Source: JBNPEO01 sp050490315
Lineage (GTDB): Bacteria > Actinomycetota > Actinomycetes > Actinomycetales > Micrococcaceae
Reading direction: 5' to 3'
Assembly: GCF_050490315.1 (NCBI RefSeq)
Contig: NZ_JBNPEO010000002.1
Location: 62,001 to 126,000 of the forward strand
Length of the DNA: 64,000 bases
Positions 52,751 through 61,586 of the stretch are shown piece by piece. Under the pieces are notes generated by a model. It was not told the DNA's origin and did not search any database. It saw only the letters and a list, made by a program, of their open reading frames with translations. Each line of letters begins with the position of its first letter. Positions within the stretch are counted from its first letter, which is position 1. The position numbers and the translations under genes were made by a program.

Positions 52751-53453
52751 GCGTTGTTTCTCCAATAATAAGGTTTAGGGCGTCATCAACGGCGTGTAGG
52801 TGAATTGCCATCGCTTTGCCAGCAGCTGCACTATCACCGCGAGTAATCGCCTCGAGAATGAGCCGATGCTCAGCAGCAGATTTAAGTCTGCGGGCGGTTA
52901 AGAGATTGATGGTTTCGGACTGATTAACCATGGCGTCTCTGATGTCGTGAACAATTCGTTCGAAGACACCGTTGCCGCTGGCCGTGGCGATCGCGGTGTG
53001 GAAGGCGCCGTCGAGGGTGACCCAAATTTCGGGGTCGTCTTCCTCCCCCATGGCGTCAACAATCCCTCGCATTTGTTCGAGTTGTTCACGGCTACGGCGG
53101 GTGGCTGCAAATTCTGCTGCCGGTACTTCGATGTGTGGGCGCGCTTCCATCAGACTGCGTGCCGAGAACTGGCCCAGTGTCAGGTCTTGTTGGGGACGGT
53201 TGGCGATAACAAAGGTGCCTTTTCCCGTTTGGGTAGCGGTTAAGCCCAAGGCGGTGCAGGATCGTAGGGCTTCCCGCACCACTGAACGACTCACGCCGTA
53301 CTGGGCAGCAAGCGCGGTTTCCGAGCTCAACTTGGATCCAACCTCGAGTTGGCCGGATTCGATGGCCCCTTTAATGGCCGTGAATACGGCTTCCGCAGCA
53401 CTGACACGCACAATCTGTTGCTGTCCGGCTGTCCAGCTGTCTGACAAGTTCAC
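52737..53453 (-). CDS. GntR-family (FCD-domain) transcriptional regulator of the asparagine operon
   Basis: A winged HTH lies near residues 15-75 (IESGQLEVGSKLSSETALA, then YGVSRSVVREALRSC), followed by the FadR/FCD C-terminal helical domain that binds small carboxylates, often with a metal. 238 residues from the GTG at 53453, chosen because the frame upstream loses family likeness. No ribosome site precedes it; a promoter places the predicted transcript start at the GTG. First gene of the asparaginase-aspartase-permease operon, so aspartate or fumarate is a plausible effector. Confidence 0.87.
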   Translation of the reverse strand: MNLSDSWTAGQQQIVRVSAAEAVFTAIKGAIESGQLEVGSKLSSETALAAQYGVSRSVVREALRSCTALGLTATQTGKGTFVIANRPQQDLTLGQFSARSLMEARPHIEVPAAEFAATRRSREQLEQMRGIVDAMGEEDDPEIWVTLDGAFHTAIATASGNGVFERIVHDIRDAMVNQSETINLLTARRLKSAAEHRLILEAITRGDSAAAGKAMAIHLHAVDDALNLIIGETTHGNR

Positions 53454-53460
53454 GCAACGA

Positions 53461-53489
53461 ATATGACATGACTCACAGCCCAATGTCAA
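53461..53489 (-). promoter_or_regulatory. Promoter of the GntR-asparaginase-aspA-permease operon
   Basis: On the minus strand a perfect TTGACA (53484-53489) is 17 bp from TCATAT (53461-53466). Seven bases separate this -10 from the regulator GTG, so the mRNA is predicted to be leaderless. The spacer TGAGTCATGTCA could also hold an operator half-site. Confidence 0.65.
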
Positions 53490-53514
53490 CGCTGCAGCCC
53501 CTCTTAAGGTGCTG

Positions 53515-54357
53515 CTAACAGCCCGCACTGACCATACGCAACGGCGCCTGGCGGTAGATGTAACGGCCAGTCTCAACGAATCCAGCCTGGGTATAGAGGG
53601 CCTGAGCCCCTTGATTTGCAGCTGTGACCAAAAGCCACATCACGCTGTGCCCTTGAGCCTGACTTGCAGCGGTCAGTGCCTCAAGAACCCGGCGAGCGTG
53701 GCCTTGGCGCCGGAATTCCGGGTACGTTGCCAGAGAATACAAACCGCCATACGAGTGACCTTCCACCTCACCTAGGGCAAGACGTCCGACGGCGGCGGCT
53801 GCCCCTCCAGGTTCACGCACCAAGGCGTACACGGACGGACTTGAGGTCAAAATCCGCCGGGCAATGGCACGTTCCGCAGCACCTCCGCGGCCGTCCACGG
53901 ACCACCACAGATCCATCCATTCCTCGCTCGGCTCAGAGGAAAATTCAGCCCCAGAATCACTCAGCGCCTGGTCCTGGGCCGGCTGTTCAGCTCCACTCTC
54001 AGGAAATGCGCCGCTGTCAGGAAACGAGCTACTGTCAGGAAAAGATTTGACCATAATGATGGTCTCGCTCTGACGGGTATAGCGCTGGCCATCCAAAACC
54101 TTGTTCAGGGAATCGTTGGCGGGTGAATCGGTGAGCTGGAAAATCAACGGAAGTTTGCGGTCCCGGTACCACAAGCGCGCCTCTTCAATGGCAGGTTCCA
54201 CCGGGGTAACTGCGGTTCGTGGCCACACCGAATTGGCGCGCTGGGTGACACCCTCTGCTGCCCGCAGCAACCAGGCTCCCGTGTCCTTAACGTCCAATCC
54301 CGGCCACGCTGCATTCATCAGTTGCTCGATGGGCAGGGTGACCGGGACAGAGGACAT
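53515..54357 (-). CDS. GNAT family N-acetyltransferase
   Basis: 280 residues with a C-terminal GNAT domain: acetyl-CoA loop in YPEFRRQGHARRVLEALT near 215-232 and the following LLVTAANQGAQALYTQAGF. The N-terminal part resembles a second, degenerate GNAT half. Between them lies a Ser/Pro/Glu-rich insert encoded by three 18 bp tandem repeats. Located between the asparagine regulator and aspS, with its own start 18 bp after the aspS stop. The acceptor substrate is not recognisable. Confidence 0.87.
   Translation of the reverse strand: MSSVPVTLPIEQLMNAAWPGLDVKDTGAWLLRAAEGVTQRANSVWPRTAVTPVEPAIEEARLWYRDRKLPLIFQLTDSPANDSLNKVLDGQRYTRQSETIIMVKSFPDSSSFPDSGAFPESGAEQPAQDQALSDSGAEFSSEPSEEWMDLWWSVDGRGGAAERAIARRILTSSPSVYALVREPGGAAAAVGRLALGEVEGHSYGGLYSLATYPEFRRQGHARRVLEALTAASQAQGHSVMWLLVTAANQGAQALYTQAGFVETGRYIYRQAPLRMVSAGC
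53996..54049. repeat. In-frame minisatellite, three 18 bp units, inside the GNAT gene
   Basis: Units at 53996-54013, 54014-54031 and 54032-54049 share CT(C/G)TCAGGAAA and encode the hexapeptides SFPDSS, SFPDSG and AFPESG on the minus strand. Copy changes would keep the frame. Confidence 0.85.
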
Positions 54358-54375
54358 ATTTTTTTGGGCCCTAAA

Positions 54376-56181
54376 TTAGTTCTGGGCGGAAGCTTCGCCT
54401 GAGACCGATGCCTTGACTGTTGCCTTTGCTTCGGGTTTGAAGTCCACACCAGCTTCCTTGCGCTGCTGCGGGGTAATCGCAGCAGGCGCACCGGTTAGTG
54501 GATCAAACGCACCAGCCTTCGGGAACGCAATAACGTCGCGGATGGAAGCTGATCCGGTCAGGATGGCCATAATGCGGTCCCAACCGAAGGCAATTCCACC
54601 GTGCGGCGGGGCGCCGAACTTGAAGCCCTCGAGCAAAAAGCCGAAGTTGCGCTCAGCGTCCTCTTGGGACAGGCCCATAACTTCGAATACCCGCTCCTGC
54701 AGCTCACGCTGGTGGATACGGATGGAACCGCCACCAATCTCGCTACCGTTGCAGACGATGTCGTAGGCCTGAGCCAATGCCTCGCCCGGGTTGGTATGGA
54801 AGGTTTCAGCTATCTCAGGCTTCGGTGAGGTGAAGGCGTGGTGCAGGGCAGTCCATGCACCCGCACCCACCGCAACGTCTCCTGCGGCCGTGGCAGCTGC
54901 TGCAGATTCGAACATCGGGAAGTCAACAACCCACAGGAACGCGTATTCGCCTTCCTTGATCAACCCAGCACGCTGAGCAATCTCTACACGAGCTGCCCCA
55001 AGCAGCTCACGGGCAGGGTTCGATTCGCCAGCCGCGAAGAACACACAGTCGCCGGGCTTGGCGCCAACAAATTCAGCCAAGCCGGCCTTTTCGGTCTCGG
55101 ACAGGTTCTTAGCCACCGGACCGGCGAGCTCGCCATCTTCCTGAATCAGCACGTAAGCCAAGCCCTTAGCACCACGCTGCTTAGCCCATTCCTGCCATGC
55201 GTCCAGCGCACGACGAGCCTGAGAGGCACCGCCGGGCATCACCACAGCGCCGGTGTATTCGGCCTGGAACACACGGAAAGTGGTGTCCTTGAAGAACTCC
55301 GTCATGTTGGTCAATTCAAGACCAAAGCGCATGTCCGGCTTGTCTGAGCCGTACTTCTCCATGGCATCCGCGTAGCTCATACGCGGGAACGGAGTCTGGA
55401 CCTCGACGCCGATCGTCTTCCATACGCTTGCCAGGATGCGCTCGGCCAAAGCGATAACGTCATCCTGCTCCACGAAGCTGGCTTCGATATCGAGCTGGGT
55501 GAATTCGGGCTGGCGGTCAGCGCGGAAGTCTTCATCGCGGTAGCAGCGGGCGATCTGGTAGTACTTCTCGAATCCACCAACCATCAAAAGTTGCTTGAAC
55601 AGCTGCGGGCTCTGCGGCAAGCCGTACCAGTTACCCGGGGACAAGCGGGAGGGAACCACAAAGTCACGTGCACCACCGGGGGTGGATAGCGTGAGCGTTG
55701 GGGTCTCGATCTCAACGTAACCGTCAGCATCAAGAACCTCGCGGGCAGCCTTGTTGACCTGGCTGCGCAAACGAATGTTGTGGGCCATGTTCGGGCGGCG
55801 CAAATCAAGGTACCGGTGTTTGAGGCGCGCTTCTTCGCCCACCTCAACGTGCTCGTCAATCTGGAACGGAAGCGGCTCGGAGGTGTTAAGAATGGTGACC
55901 TGATCAGCGATCACTTCTATCTCACCCGTTGCCAGCGCGGGGTTTTCGTTGCCTTCAGGCCGCTTGGACACTGTGCCGGTGACCTGCAGAACGTATTCGT
56001 TGCGCAGACCGTGGAAAACTTCTTCTTCACGGACAACCACTTGAGCCACGCCGGATGCGTCGCGGAGATCCACAAAGGCCACCCCACCGTGATCGCGACG
56101 GCGGCCCACCCAGCCAGCCAAGGTAACGGTTTGTCCAATGTGCTCGGAACGAAGGGATCCGAGGTCATGTGTGCGCAGCAC
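54376..56181 (-). CDS. aspS: Aspartyl-tRNA synthetase
   Basis: Class II synthetase for tRNA-Asp, 601 residues with the bacterial GAD insertion domain. Conserved pieces are LRTHDLGSLRSEHIGQTV at the N-terminus, motif 2 in ARCYRDEDFRADRQPEFTQL and motif 3 in HGGIAFGWDRIMAIL near the C-terminus. Whether it is strict for tRNA-Asp or also charges tRNA-Asn cannot be read from the sequence with certainty. The GTG at 56181 follows GGAAAGGA; the frame extends 11 codons upstream without family likeness. Alanine/lysine-rich tail at the C-terminus. Confidence 0.96.
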   Translation of the reverse strand: MLRTHDLGSLRSEHIGQTVTLAGWVGRRRDHGGVAFVDLRDASGVAQVVVREEEVFHGLRNEYVLQVTGTVSKRPEGNENPALATGEIEVIADQVTILNTSEPLPFQIDEHVEVGEEARLKHRYLDLRRPNMAHNIRLRSQVNKAAREVLDADGYVEIETPTLTLSTPGGARDFVVPSRLSPGNWYGLPQSPQLFKQLLMVGGFEKYYQIARCYRDEDFRADRQPEFTQLDIEASFVEQDDVIALAERILASVWKTIGVEVQTPFPRMSYADAMEKYGSDKPDMRFGLELTNMTEFFKDTTFRVFQAEYTGAVVMPGGASQARRALDAWQEWAKQRGAKGLAYVLIQEDGELAGPVAKNLSETEKAGLAEFVGAKPGDCVFFAAGESNPARELLGAARVEIAQRAGLIKEGEYAFLWVVDFPMFESAAAATAAGDVAVGAGAWTALHHAFTSPKPEIAETFHTNPGEALAQAYDIVCNGSEIGGGSIRIHQRELQERVFEVMGLSQEDAERNFGFLLEGFKFGAPPHGGIAFGWDRIMAILTGSASIRDVIAFPKAGAFDPLTGAPAAITPQQRKEAGVDFKPEAKATVKASVSGEASAQN

Positions 56182-56288
56182 AGCATTCCTTTCCGCAAAG
56201 TTGAATAGGATCAAAGCAGCGTTCGATCCCGTTCGAGTTTACCCGTGATCTTGTCTCAGCACGGCAACCCTAGAGAGAGGCCCTACTG

Positions 56289-57557
56289 ATGCCCGGCACT
56301 GGAGAGCTTCGCCGCAGCCTAGGGGTGCGCGATGCCACGGCGATCGGCCTGGGTTCAATGCTGGGTGCTGGGGTCTTTGTTGTTTTTGCACCTGCAGCAG
56401 CCTTGGCCGGTCCTTGGTTGCTGTTTGCGGTCGTTTTGGCCGGGGCCGTGGCCTATGCCAACGCGGTTGCGTCGGCACAATTAGCCAGCGTCTACCCGGC
56501 CAGTGGCGGAAGCTACGTTTACGGGCGCAAACAGTTGGGCCAGTGGCCAGGATTTATTGCCGGCTGGGGCTTTGTCACCGGTAAAACAGCGTCGTGCGCT
56601 GCCATGGCCCTCGTTTTCGCTGGGTACCTTGCACCGGGCTTCAAAATCCCAGTGGCCATTGCGGCCGTGGTGGCGCTGACCGTAGTCAACCTGTTCGGAA
56701 TAACCCGCACGGCCCTTTTAACCCGAATTTTGCTTGCACTCACCCTAGCCACCTTGGTCTTCGTCCTGATTGCCTGCCTACTCCCCTACAACCAGTCAGT
56801 CCCCGCGGCCGCCAGTTCGGCCACAACTGAAACGCTCGGTAGTTTTTGGGGAATATTTCCGGCCGCAGGGTTGATGTTCTTCGCCTTTGCTGGCTATGCG
56901 CGGATAGCAACGCTAGGTGAAGAGGTGAGAGACCCTGCGCGCACCATCCCGAAGGCGATCTTGGGCGCGCTGGCAGGGGCCCTTTTGCTGTACCTCGTAA
57001 TAACCATTGCTCTGTCAGCCCATTTAGGCACAGCGCAACTGGCTGGTAGCAGCGCGCCGTTACTGACCGCCGTCGAACATTCACCCTTGAGCCCCGCAGC
57101 GCCGATTGTTCAGGCCGGTGCTGCAGCAGCCAGCCTCGGAGCGCTTTTGGCGCTCGTCACCGGTGTCGGCCGCACTAGCCTAGCCATGGCTCGCGAAGGG
57201 GATCTGCCCAAGCCTTTAGCTCGGGTCAGTCACCGCCTAGCAGTTCCGTATGTCGCCGAGATCAGTGTTGCGGTGGTGGTGATTCTGCTGCTGCTCGGGG
57301 GAACCACCAATAGCATGATCGGTTTCTCCAGCTTTGGCGTTTTGGTGTACTACGCCGTCACCAATTTAGCCGCAATGACTCTGAGCGAACGGCCTAGCTG
57401 GGGACCCAAGTGGCTCAACCTTGTGGGCCTGTGCGGCTGCGTACTTTTGGCGCTGACCCTGCCTTGGCAATCCAGCCTGGGTATGACAGCTGTGCTGTTG
57501 CTCGGAATTGCTGCGCGGTGGGTTCTCCGCACAGTTGCTAATCTACGCAATCCGTAA
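56289..57557 (+). CDS. APC family amino acid permease
   Basis: 422 residues with 12 predicted membrane segments. The N-terminus GVRDATAIGLGSMLGAGVF has the APC substrate-binding Gly loop, and SVYPASGGSYVYGRKQLG follows as in helix 3 of the superfamily. The ATG follows GAGAGAGG. It is a single gene between the divergent aspS and the convergent hisS. Substrate unknown; the shorter length resembles YjeH/basic or neutral amino acid exporters more than AnsP. Confidence 0.88.
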   Translation: MPGTGELRRSLGVRDATAIGLGSMLGAGVFVVFAPAAALAGPWLLFAVVLAGAVAYANAVASAQLASVYPASGGSYVYGRKQLGQWPGFIAGWGFVTGKTASCAAMALVFAGYLAPGFKIPVAIAAVVALTVVNLFGITRTALLTRILLALTLATLVFVLIACLLPYNQSVPAAASSATTETLGSFWGIFPAAGLMFFAFAGYARIATLGEEVRDPARTIPKAILGALAGALLLYLVITIALSAHLGTAQLAGSSAPLLTAVEHSPLSPAAPIVQAGAAAASLGALLALVTGVGRTSLAMAREGDLPKPLARVSHRLAVPYVAEISVAVVVILLLLGGTTNSMIGFSSFGVLVYYAVTNLAAMTLSERPSWGPKWLNLVGLCGCVLLALTLPWQSSLGMTAVLLLGIAARWVLRTVANLRNP

Positions 57558-57580
57558 ACAGGGAACCCACCACTAAGGAC

Positions 57581-58933
57581 TTAGCTGGCGTCTGCTGTTT
57601 TCACCACAATTTGTGGTGTGAGATCCTCTGCAGCCGGCATCCACGTTGTGGGATCGGCGTCGTACTGCTCGCCTGAGCGAATGTCCTTGATCTGGTGCGT
57701 ACCGTCCTCGGAAGTGAACCAGACAAAGGGAATGCCTCGACGGTCAGCAAACTTAATCTGCTTACCGAACTTGTCTGCCTTGGCAGCCACCTCGGTGCTG
57801 ATACCTCGTGAACGCAAAGCCGCCGCAACGTCTTGTGCTGAACGCCAGCTATCCTCATCACTCAACGCCACCAAAACAACAGTGGGCACTGCGCGGCTGG
57901 GAGAAGCAAACTCTTGGCTCAAAATCCTAGAAACCAGACGAGTCACACCAATGGACAATCCAACCCCCGGGAACTTCCGGTTGCCTTTGGTCGCTAGCGC
58001 GTCATACCGGCCGCCGGAGCAAATTGAGCCTAGCTGTTCGTGCCCAACCAGGACCGTTTCAACCACCGTTCCGGTGTAATAGTCCAGCCCACGCGCAATG
58101 CTGAGATCCGCGATGACCTTGCCCGGTGCTCGGTCAACCGCCGCTGCCACCACTGCTTCAAGTTCGCTCAGGCCCTCTTCGAGGAGATCGTCAGTGACGC
58201 CCAGGGCACGAACTTTCTCCACAAAGGAAGTGTCGGTGGTTTGGATACTTGCCAATGAAAGAGCCGCATTGGCCTGCTCATCTGTGGCACCCAACTCAGA
58301 CTTGAGCAGTTCAGCAACTTTCTCAGCACCGATCTTCTCAAGCTTGTCAATGCTGCGAAGCACCCCAGCTGTGTCAGTCAATCCGATACCCCGGTAGAAA
58401 CCCTCGGAGAGTTTGCGGTTGTTGATGCGCAAACGGAAATCGGGGATCGGCAGTGCCGAGAGCGCTTCGGCGATGACCAACGCAATCTCCACGTCGTAGC
58501 GGAACGGCAGTTCGCCGTCACCCACCACATCAATGTCTGCCTGAGTAAACTCGCGGGCGCGGCCCTCTTGGGGACGCTCGCCGCGCCACACTTTCTGGAT
58601 TTGGTAGCGGCGGAACGGGAAGGCCAAATAGCCCGCGTTCTCAACCACGTAACGAGCAAACGGAACCGTGAGGTCAAAGTGCAAAGCCAAAGCATTCGGA
58701 TCGGATTTGGCGCCCGCGGCTTCCTCATCCTGCAAACGGCTCAGACCGTAGACCTCTTTATCGATCTCGCCCTTGCGCAGCAACTGCCCCACTGTTTCGA
58801 CGGCACGGGTCTCAATGGAGGAGAAGCCGTGAAGCTCAAAAATTCTCCGCAAAGTGTCCAAAACATGCAACTCCACGAGCCGTTCCTCAGGAAGCCATTC
58901 GGGGAAACCGGACAGTGAGGCGTTGCGTGCCAT
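57581..58933 (-). CDS. hisS: Histidyl-tRNA synthetase
   Basis: Class II synthetase for tRNA-His, 450 residues. Motif 2 appears in RRYQIQKVWRGERPQEGR and the histidine-binding segment in ARGLDYYTGTVVE near 285. The C-terminal anticodon domain (VVLVALSDEDSWRSAQDVA) is complete. The ATG start has AAGGAG ten bases upstream. Its usual neighbour in Actinobacteria is the divergent membrane cyclophilin seen here. Confidence 0.96.
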   Translation of the reverse strand: MARNASLSGFPEWLPEERLVELHVLDTLRRIFELHGFSSIETRAVETVGQLLRKGEIDKEVYGLSRLQDEEAAGAKSDPNALALHFDLTVPFARYVVENAGYLAFPFRRYQIQKVWRGERPQEGRAREFTQADIDVVGDGELPFRYDVEIALVIAEALSALPIPDFRLRINNRKLSEGFYRGIGLTDTAGVLRSIDKLEKIGAEKVAELLKSELGATDEQANAALSLASIQTTDTSFVEKVRALGVTDDLLEEGLSELEAVVAAAVDRAPGKVIADLSIARGLDYYTGTVVETVLVGHEQLGSICSGGRYDALATKGNRKFPGVGLSIGVTRLVSRILSQEFASPSRAVPTVVLVALSDEDSWRSAQDVAAALRSRGISTEVAAKADKFGKQIKFADRRGIPFVWFTSEDGTHQIKDIRSGEQYDADPTTWMPAAEDLTPQIVVKTADAS

Positions 58934-59023
58934 GGTGGGAGTACTCCTTAGGAAATGTGCTTAACAAAGTGCAAGCAACACGGGTCCGCGTGTTGGCCTA
59001 ACGGCGGGCACACAGCGGACCGT

Positions 59024-59054
59024 GCATAAACTATGTGCGGCAGTCAGTTTATGC
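59024..59054. repeat. Inverted repeat between hisS and cyclophilin gene
   Basis: GCATAAAC (59024-59031) and GTTTATGC (59047-59054) form an 8 bp inverted repeat with a 15-base centre in the divergent promoter region. It could be an operator; no protein can be named. Confidence 0.4.
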
Positions 59055-59112
59055 GTTACGCCGGTGAAACTCTAATGTGCCCTGCGGCAACGCCAATGGT
59101 TCAGGAGGGCCC

Positions 59113-59910
59113 ATGGCCGGCACCGGCAAGCAATTACGCGAGCAGAAGCGTCGAATCGCGCAGATGGAAGCCAAGCGTGCCCTCCGTACAGACCAACTGG
59201 CCAGGCGCAAGCGGGATAACTTTCTGATCGGTATTGTGGCTGCAGTAGCCGTGGTTTTGGCGGTTGTTCTTCAGCTAACAGCATTTGCCTCCAACCCCAC
59301 GGAGGCAGAATTTGCCGCGGCCGAGGCCGGCCTGGGTGGCGCCTCGGCTAGCCCCTCGGCCAGCGCGTCCCCAACGAATGGGGCCAACATTCCCAAGCCT
59401 GAAACCGCCGCAGGCAAAAAATTTACCGGACAGTTGAGCCTTAACGGCAAAGCAGTGGGTGTTGAACTTGACGGCACCACAGCACCACAGGCCACGGCAG
59501 TTTTTGCTTCATTAACCCAACAGAACTTCTTTAAGGGCCTCAGCTGCCACCGGCTCACCACGGGCTCGGCAAGTATTTTGCAGTGTGGTTCAAAGGACGG
59601 CAAAGGCAGTGCTGACACCAGCTACGAGTGGGGACCGGTAGAAAACACCCCGGCAGACGGGAAGTACCCAGCTGGCAGCATCGCCGTAGCCCGAGGCGCC
59701 ACCACCGCCAGCAATGGGACGCAGTTCTTTATTGTCTACAAGGACACCGTGTTGGATCAAAGCACTGGCGGCTACACCATTATGGGCAAGGTGACCTCTG
59801 GCCTTGATGTGGTGACACAGATTGCTGCTAAGGGCATCAAAGGCGGGGGCACAGCCACAGACGGCGCCCCTGCTGCGGCCGTCACGATAGACTCGTTCTC
59901 TCTGAAGTAA
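59113..59910 (+). CDS. Membrane-anchored cyclophilin-type peptidyl-prolyl isomerase
   Basis: 265 residues: a basic cytoplasmic N-terminus, one membrane segment at about 37-57 (FLIGIVAAVAVVLAVVLQL), an Ala/Ser/Pro linker at about 75-95, and an extracytoplasmic cyclophilin domain. Domain motifs include SCHRLTTGSASILQCG, where the catalytic Arg is kept, and NGTQFFIVY, with the FF-I core. Several canonical active-site residues of the FHRVI-FMIQGGD stretch are changed, as is common in this actinobacterial subgroup. The ATG follows a perfect AGGAGGG. Divergent from hisS. Confidence 0.92.
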   Translation: MAGTGKQLREQKRRIAQMEAKRALRTDQLARRKRDNFLIGIVAAVAVVLAVVLQLTAFASNPTEAEFAAAEAGLGGASASPSASASPTNGANIPKPETAAGKKFTGQLSLNGKAVGVELDGTTAPQATAVFASLTQQNFFKGLSCHRLTTGSASILQCGSKDGKGSADTSYEWGPVENTPADGKYPAGSIAVARGATTASNGTQFFIVYKDTVLDQSTGGYTIMGKVTSGLDVVTQIAAKGIKGGGTATDGAPAAAVTIDSFSLK

Positions 59911-59980
59911 ATCTGGGCGCAGCAAGCCAACTACGCACCGGCAACTCGGGCATTATCCTCCAAGCGAAAGACTTTTAGCG

Positions 59981-61456
59981 GTGACCAACAGTCAGCAATC
60001 CGACGAAACACGTGAAGCAGCCAGCACTGAAGAGCAGGTGACTTCTTCCCAAACCGATGCACCCGAGAGCGCAGCGACAGCAACGCCTGCTGCACCAGCT
60101 CCTTCTGCGCCTGCTGGCCCTCGGCCCAGCCCTGCCGCCTTTGCAGCACGCCCCAAGCCCGCCGCAGTGGTGCCAGCACCAGCTGCCGCAGCACCCACTG
60201 TCAACCTCGTAGAGGCAGCAAAGTGGGGTCGAGTTGAAGGGGACGGTCACGTCTTTCTAACGGTCGACGGCGTTGAGCAGCCAGTGGGTCAGTACCCGGA
60301 TGTTAGTGCCGACGAGGCCCTGGCATATTTTGCGCGGAAGTACGAAGACGTTGCAGCTCAGATTCTCTTGCTGGAACAGCGTGTGGAATCTAAGGCACCC
60401 ACCACAGATATGAATAAAACCGTGGGTCACTTGCGTGAAGTCCTCGCCGAGCGACACCTGGTGGGAGACGTCTTGGGTGCTGAGGCCCGCTTGGACGCCT
60501 TGTCCACCAAGATTGCTGAACTTGAAGCTGCTGAAAAAGCAGCTCATGAAGCAGCCCGGGCCCAAGAGATTAGCTCCCGTGAGGCGATCGTCGCTGAGGC
60601 AGAAGAAATCTCTTCGCAAGACCCGGCTTCTATCCAGTGGAAGACCTCAAGCGCCCGGATGAACGAACTCTTCGAGAGCTGGAAGACGGCACAGAAGTCC
60701 GGTTTGCGATTGGGCCGTGCCACTGAGGACGCTTTGTGGAAGCGATTCCGCCATGCACGCACCGTCTTCGACAAGCACCGCCGCGCATACTTCTCTCAGC
60801 TGGACAGCACCAACGCGGCCGCCAAAAACGCTAAAGAGCAACTGATTACTCAGGCCGAAGAGCTGGCTAGCTCAACTGACTGGGGTTACGCCGCAGGTGA
60901 GTACCGTCGATTGATGGACCAGTGGAAGGCCGCTCCGCGTGCCAGCCGCAAGGAAGATGACGCTCTCTGGGCTCGTTTCCGTGCCGCCCAGGACGTTTTC
61001 TTCAAGGCTCGCCAGGCAGCCAATGACGAAATCGATCAAAGCTACGCCGCCAACCTTGTGGTGAAGGAAGAGCTTCTTGTGGAAGCTCAGTCCATCCTCC
61101 CGGTGAAGGATCTGGCTGCAGCTAAGAAGGCTTTGCAGTCCATTCGTGACCGCTGGGAAGCTGCCGGAAAGGTTCCGCGCGCAGACATGGGCCGGGTGGA
61201 GGCTGGGCTGCGCAAGATCGAAGATGGAGTACGTCAGGCGGAGGACGAGAACTGGCGCCGTACCGATCCTGAAACTAAGGCACGTACCAACAGCATGCTG
61301 GACCAGCTTGAGGCTACGATCGCTGGACTGAAGGAAGATCTGGCAGCGGCCGAGAAGTCTTCAGACCAGCGCAAGATCAAGTCGGCTAAGGAAGCTCTTG
61401 AAGCACGCGAAGCTTGGCTCGAGACCATTCGTAAGTCAGCTGATGAACTGGCCTAA
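59981..61456 (+). CDS. DUF349 domain-containing protein
   Basis: 491 residues. An Ala/Pro-rich disordered N-terminus (to about 68) leads to a helical protein with several DUF349 repeats, each around a conserved Trp with basic residues (WKRFRHARTVFDKHRRAYF, WARFRAAQDVFFKARQAAN). Strong coiled-coil character in the last 150 residues. No signal peptide. Starts with a GTG; a weak purine-rich site precedes it. The function of DUF349 proteins is not settled; the location near rel is conserved in relatives. Confidence 0.9.
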   Translation: MTNSQQSDETREAASTEEQVTSSQTDAPESAATATPAAPAPSAPAGPRPSPAAFAARPKPAAVVPAPAAAAPTVNLVEAAKWGRVEGDGHVFLTVDGVEQPVGQYPDVSADEALAYFARKYEDVAAQILLLEQRVESKAPTTDMNKTVGHLREVLAERHLVGDVLGAEARLDALSTKIAELEAAEKAAHEAARAQEISSREAIVAEAEEISSQDPASIQWKTSSARMNELFESWKTAQKSGLRLGRATEDALWKRFRHARTVFDKHRRAYFSQLDSTNAAAKNAKEQLITQAEELASSTDWGYAAGEYRRLMDQWKAAPRASRKEDDALWARFRAAQDVFFKARQAANDEIDQSYAANLVVKEELLVEAQSILPVKDLAAAKKALQSIRDRWEAAGKVPRADMGRVEAGLRKIEDGVRQAEDENWRRTDPETKARTNSMLDQLEATIAGLKEDLAAAEKSSDQRKIKSAKEALEAREAWLETIRKSADELA

Positions 61457-61510
61457 CAGCTTTTTGCAAGCCCCCACGGCGGCTCTGAGCCGCTGAAGAT
61501 CAAACATTCG

Positions 61511-61553
61511 CAGGGATCCTGCCCCGTTTTCCACATACGGGGCAGGGTCCCTG
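61511..61553. terminator. Terminator candidate after the DUF349 gene
   Basis: A 16 bp stem (CAGGGATCCTGCCCCG with one G-T pair) and an 11-base loop lie 55 bp past the stop and 34 bp before the next start. No T run follows, so efficiency is uncertain. A second short palindrome (61479-61493) precedes it. Confidence 0.6.
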
Positions 61554-61586
61554 TACTCGTTGGCGGGCACACGCCAAGATGTAGTA

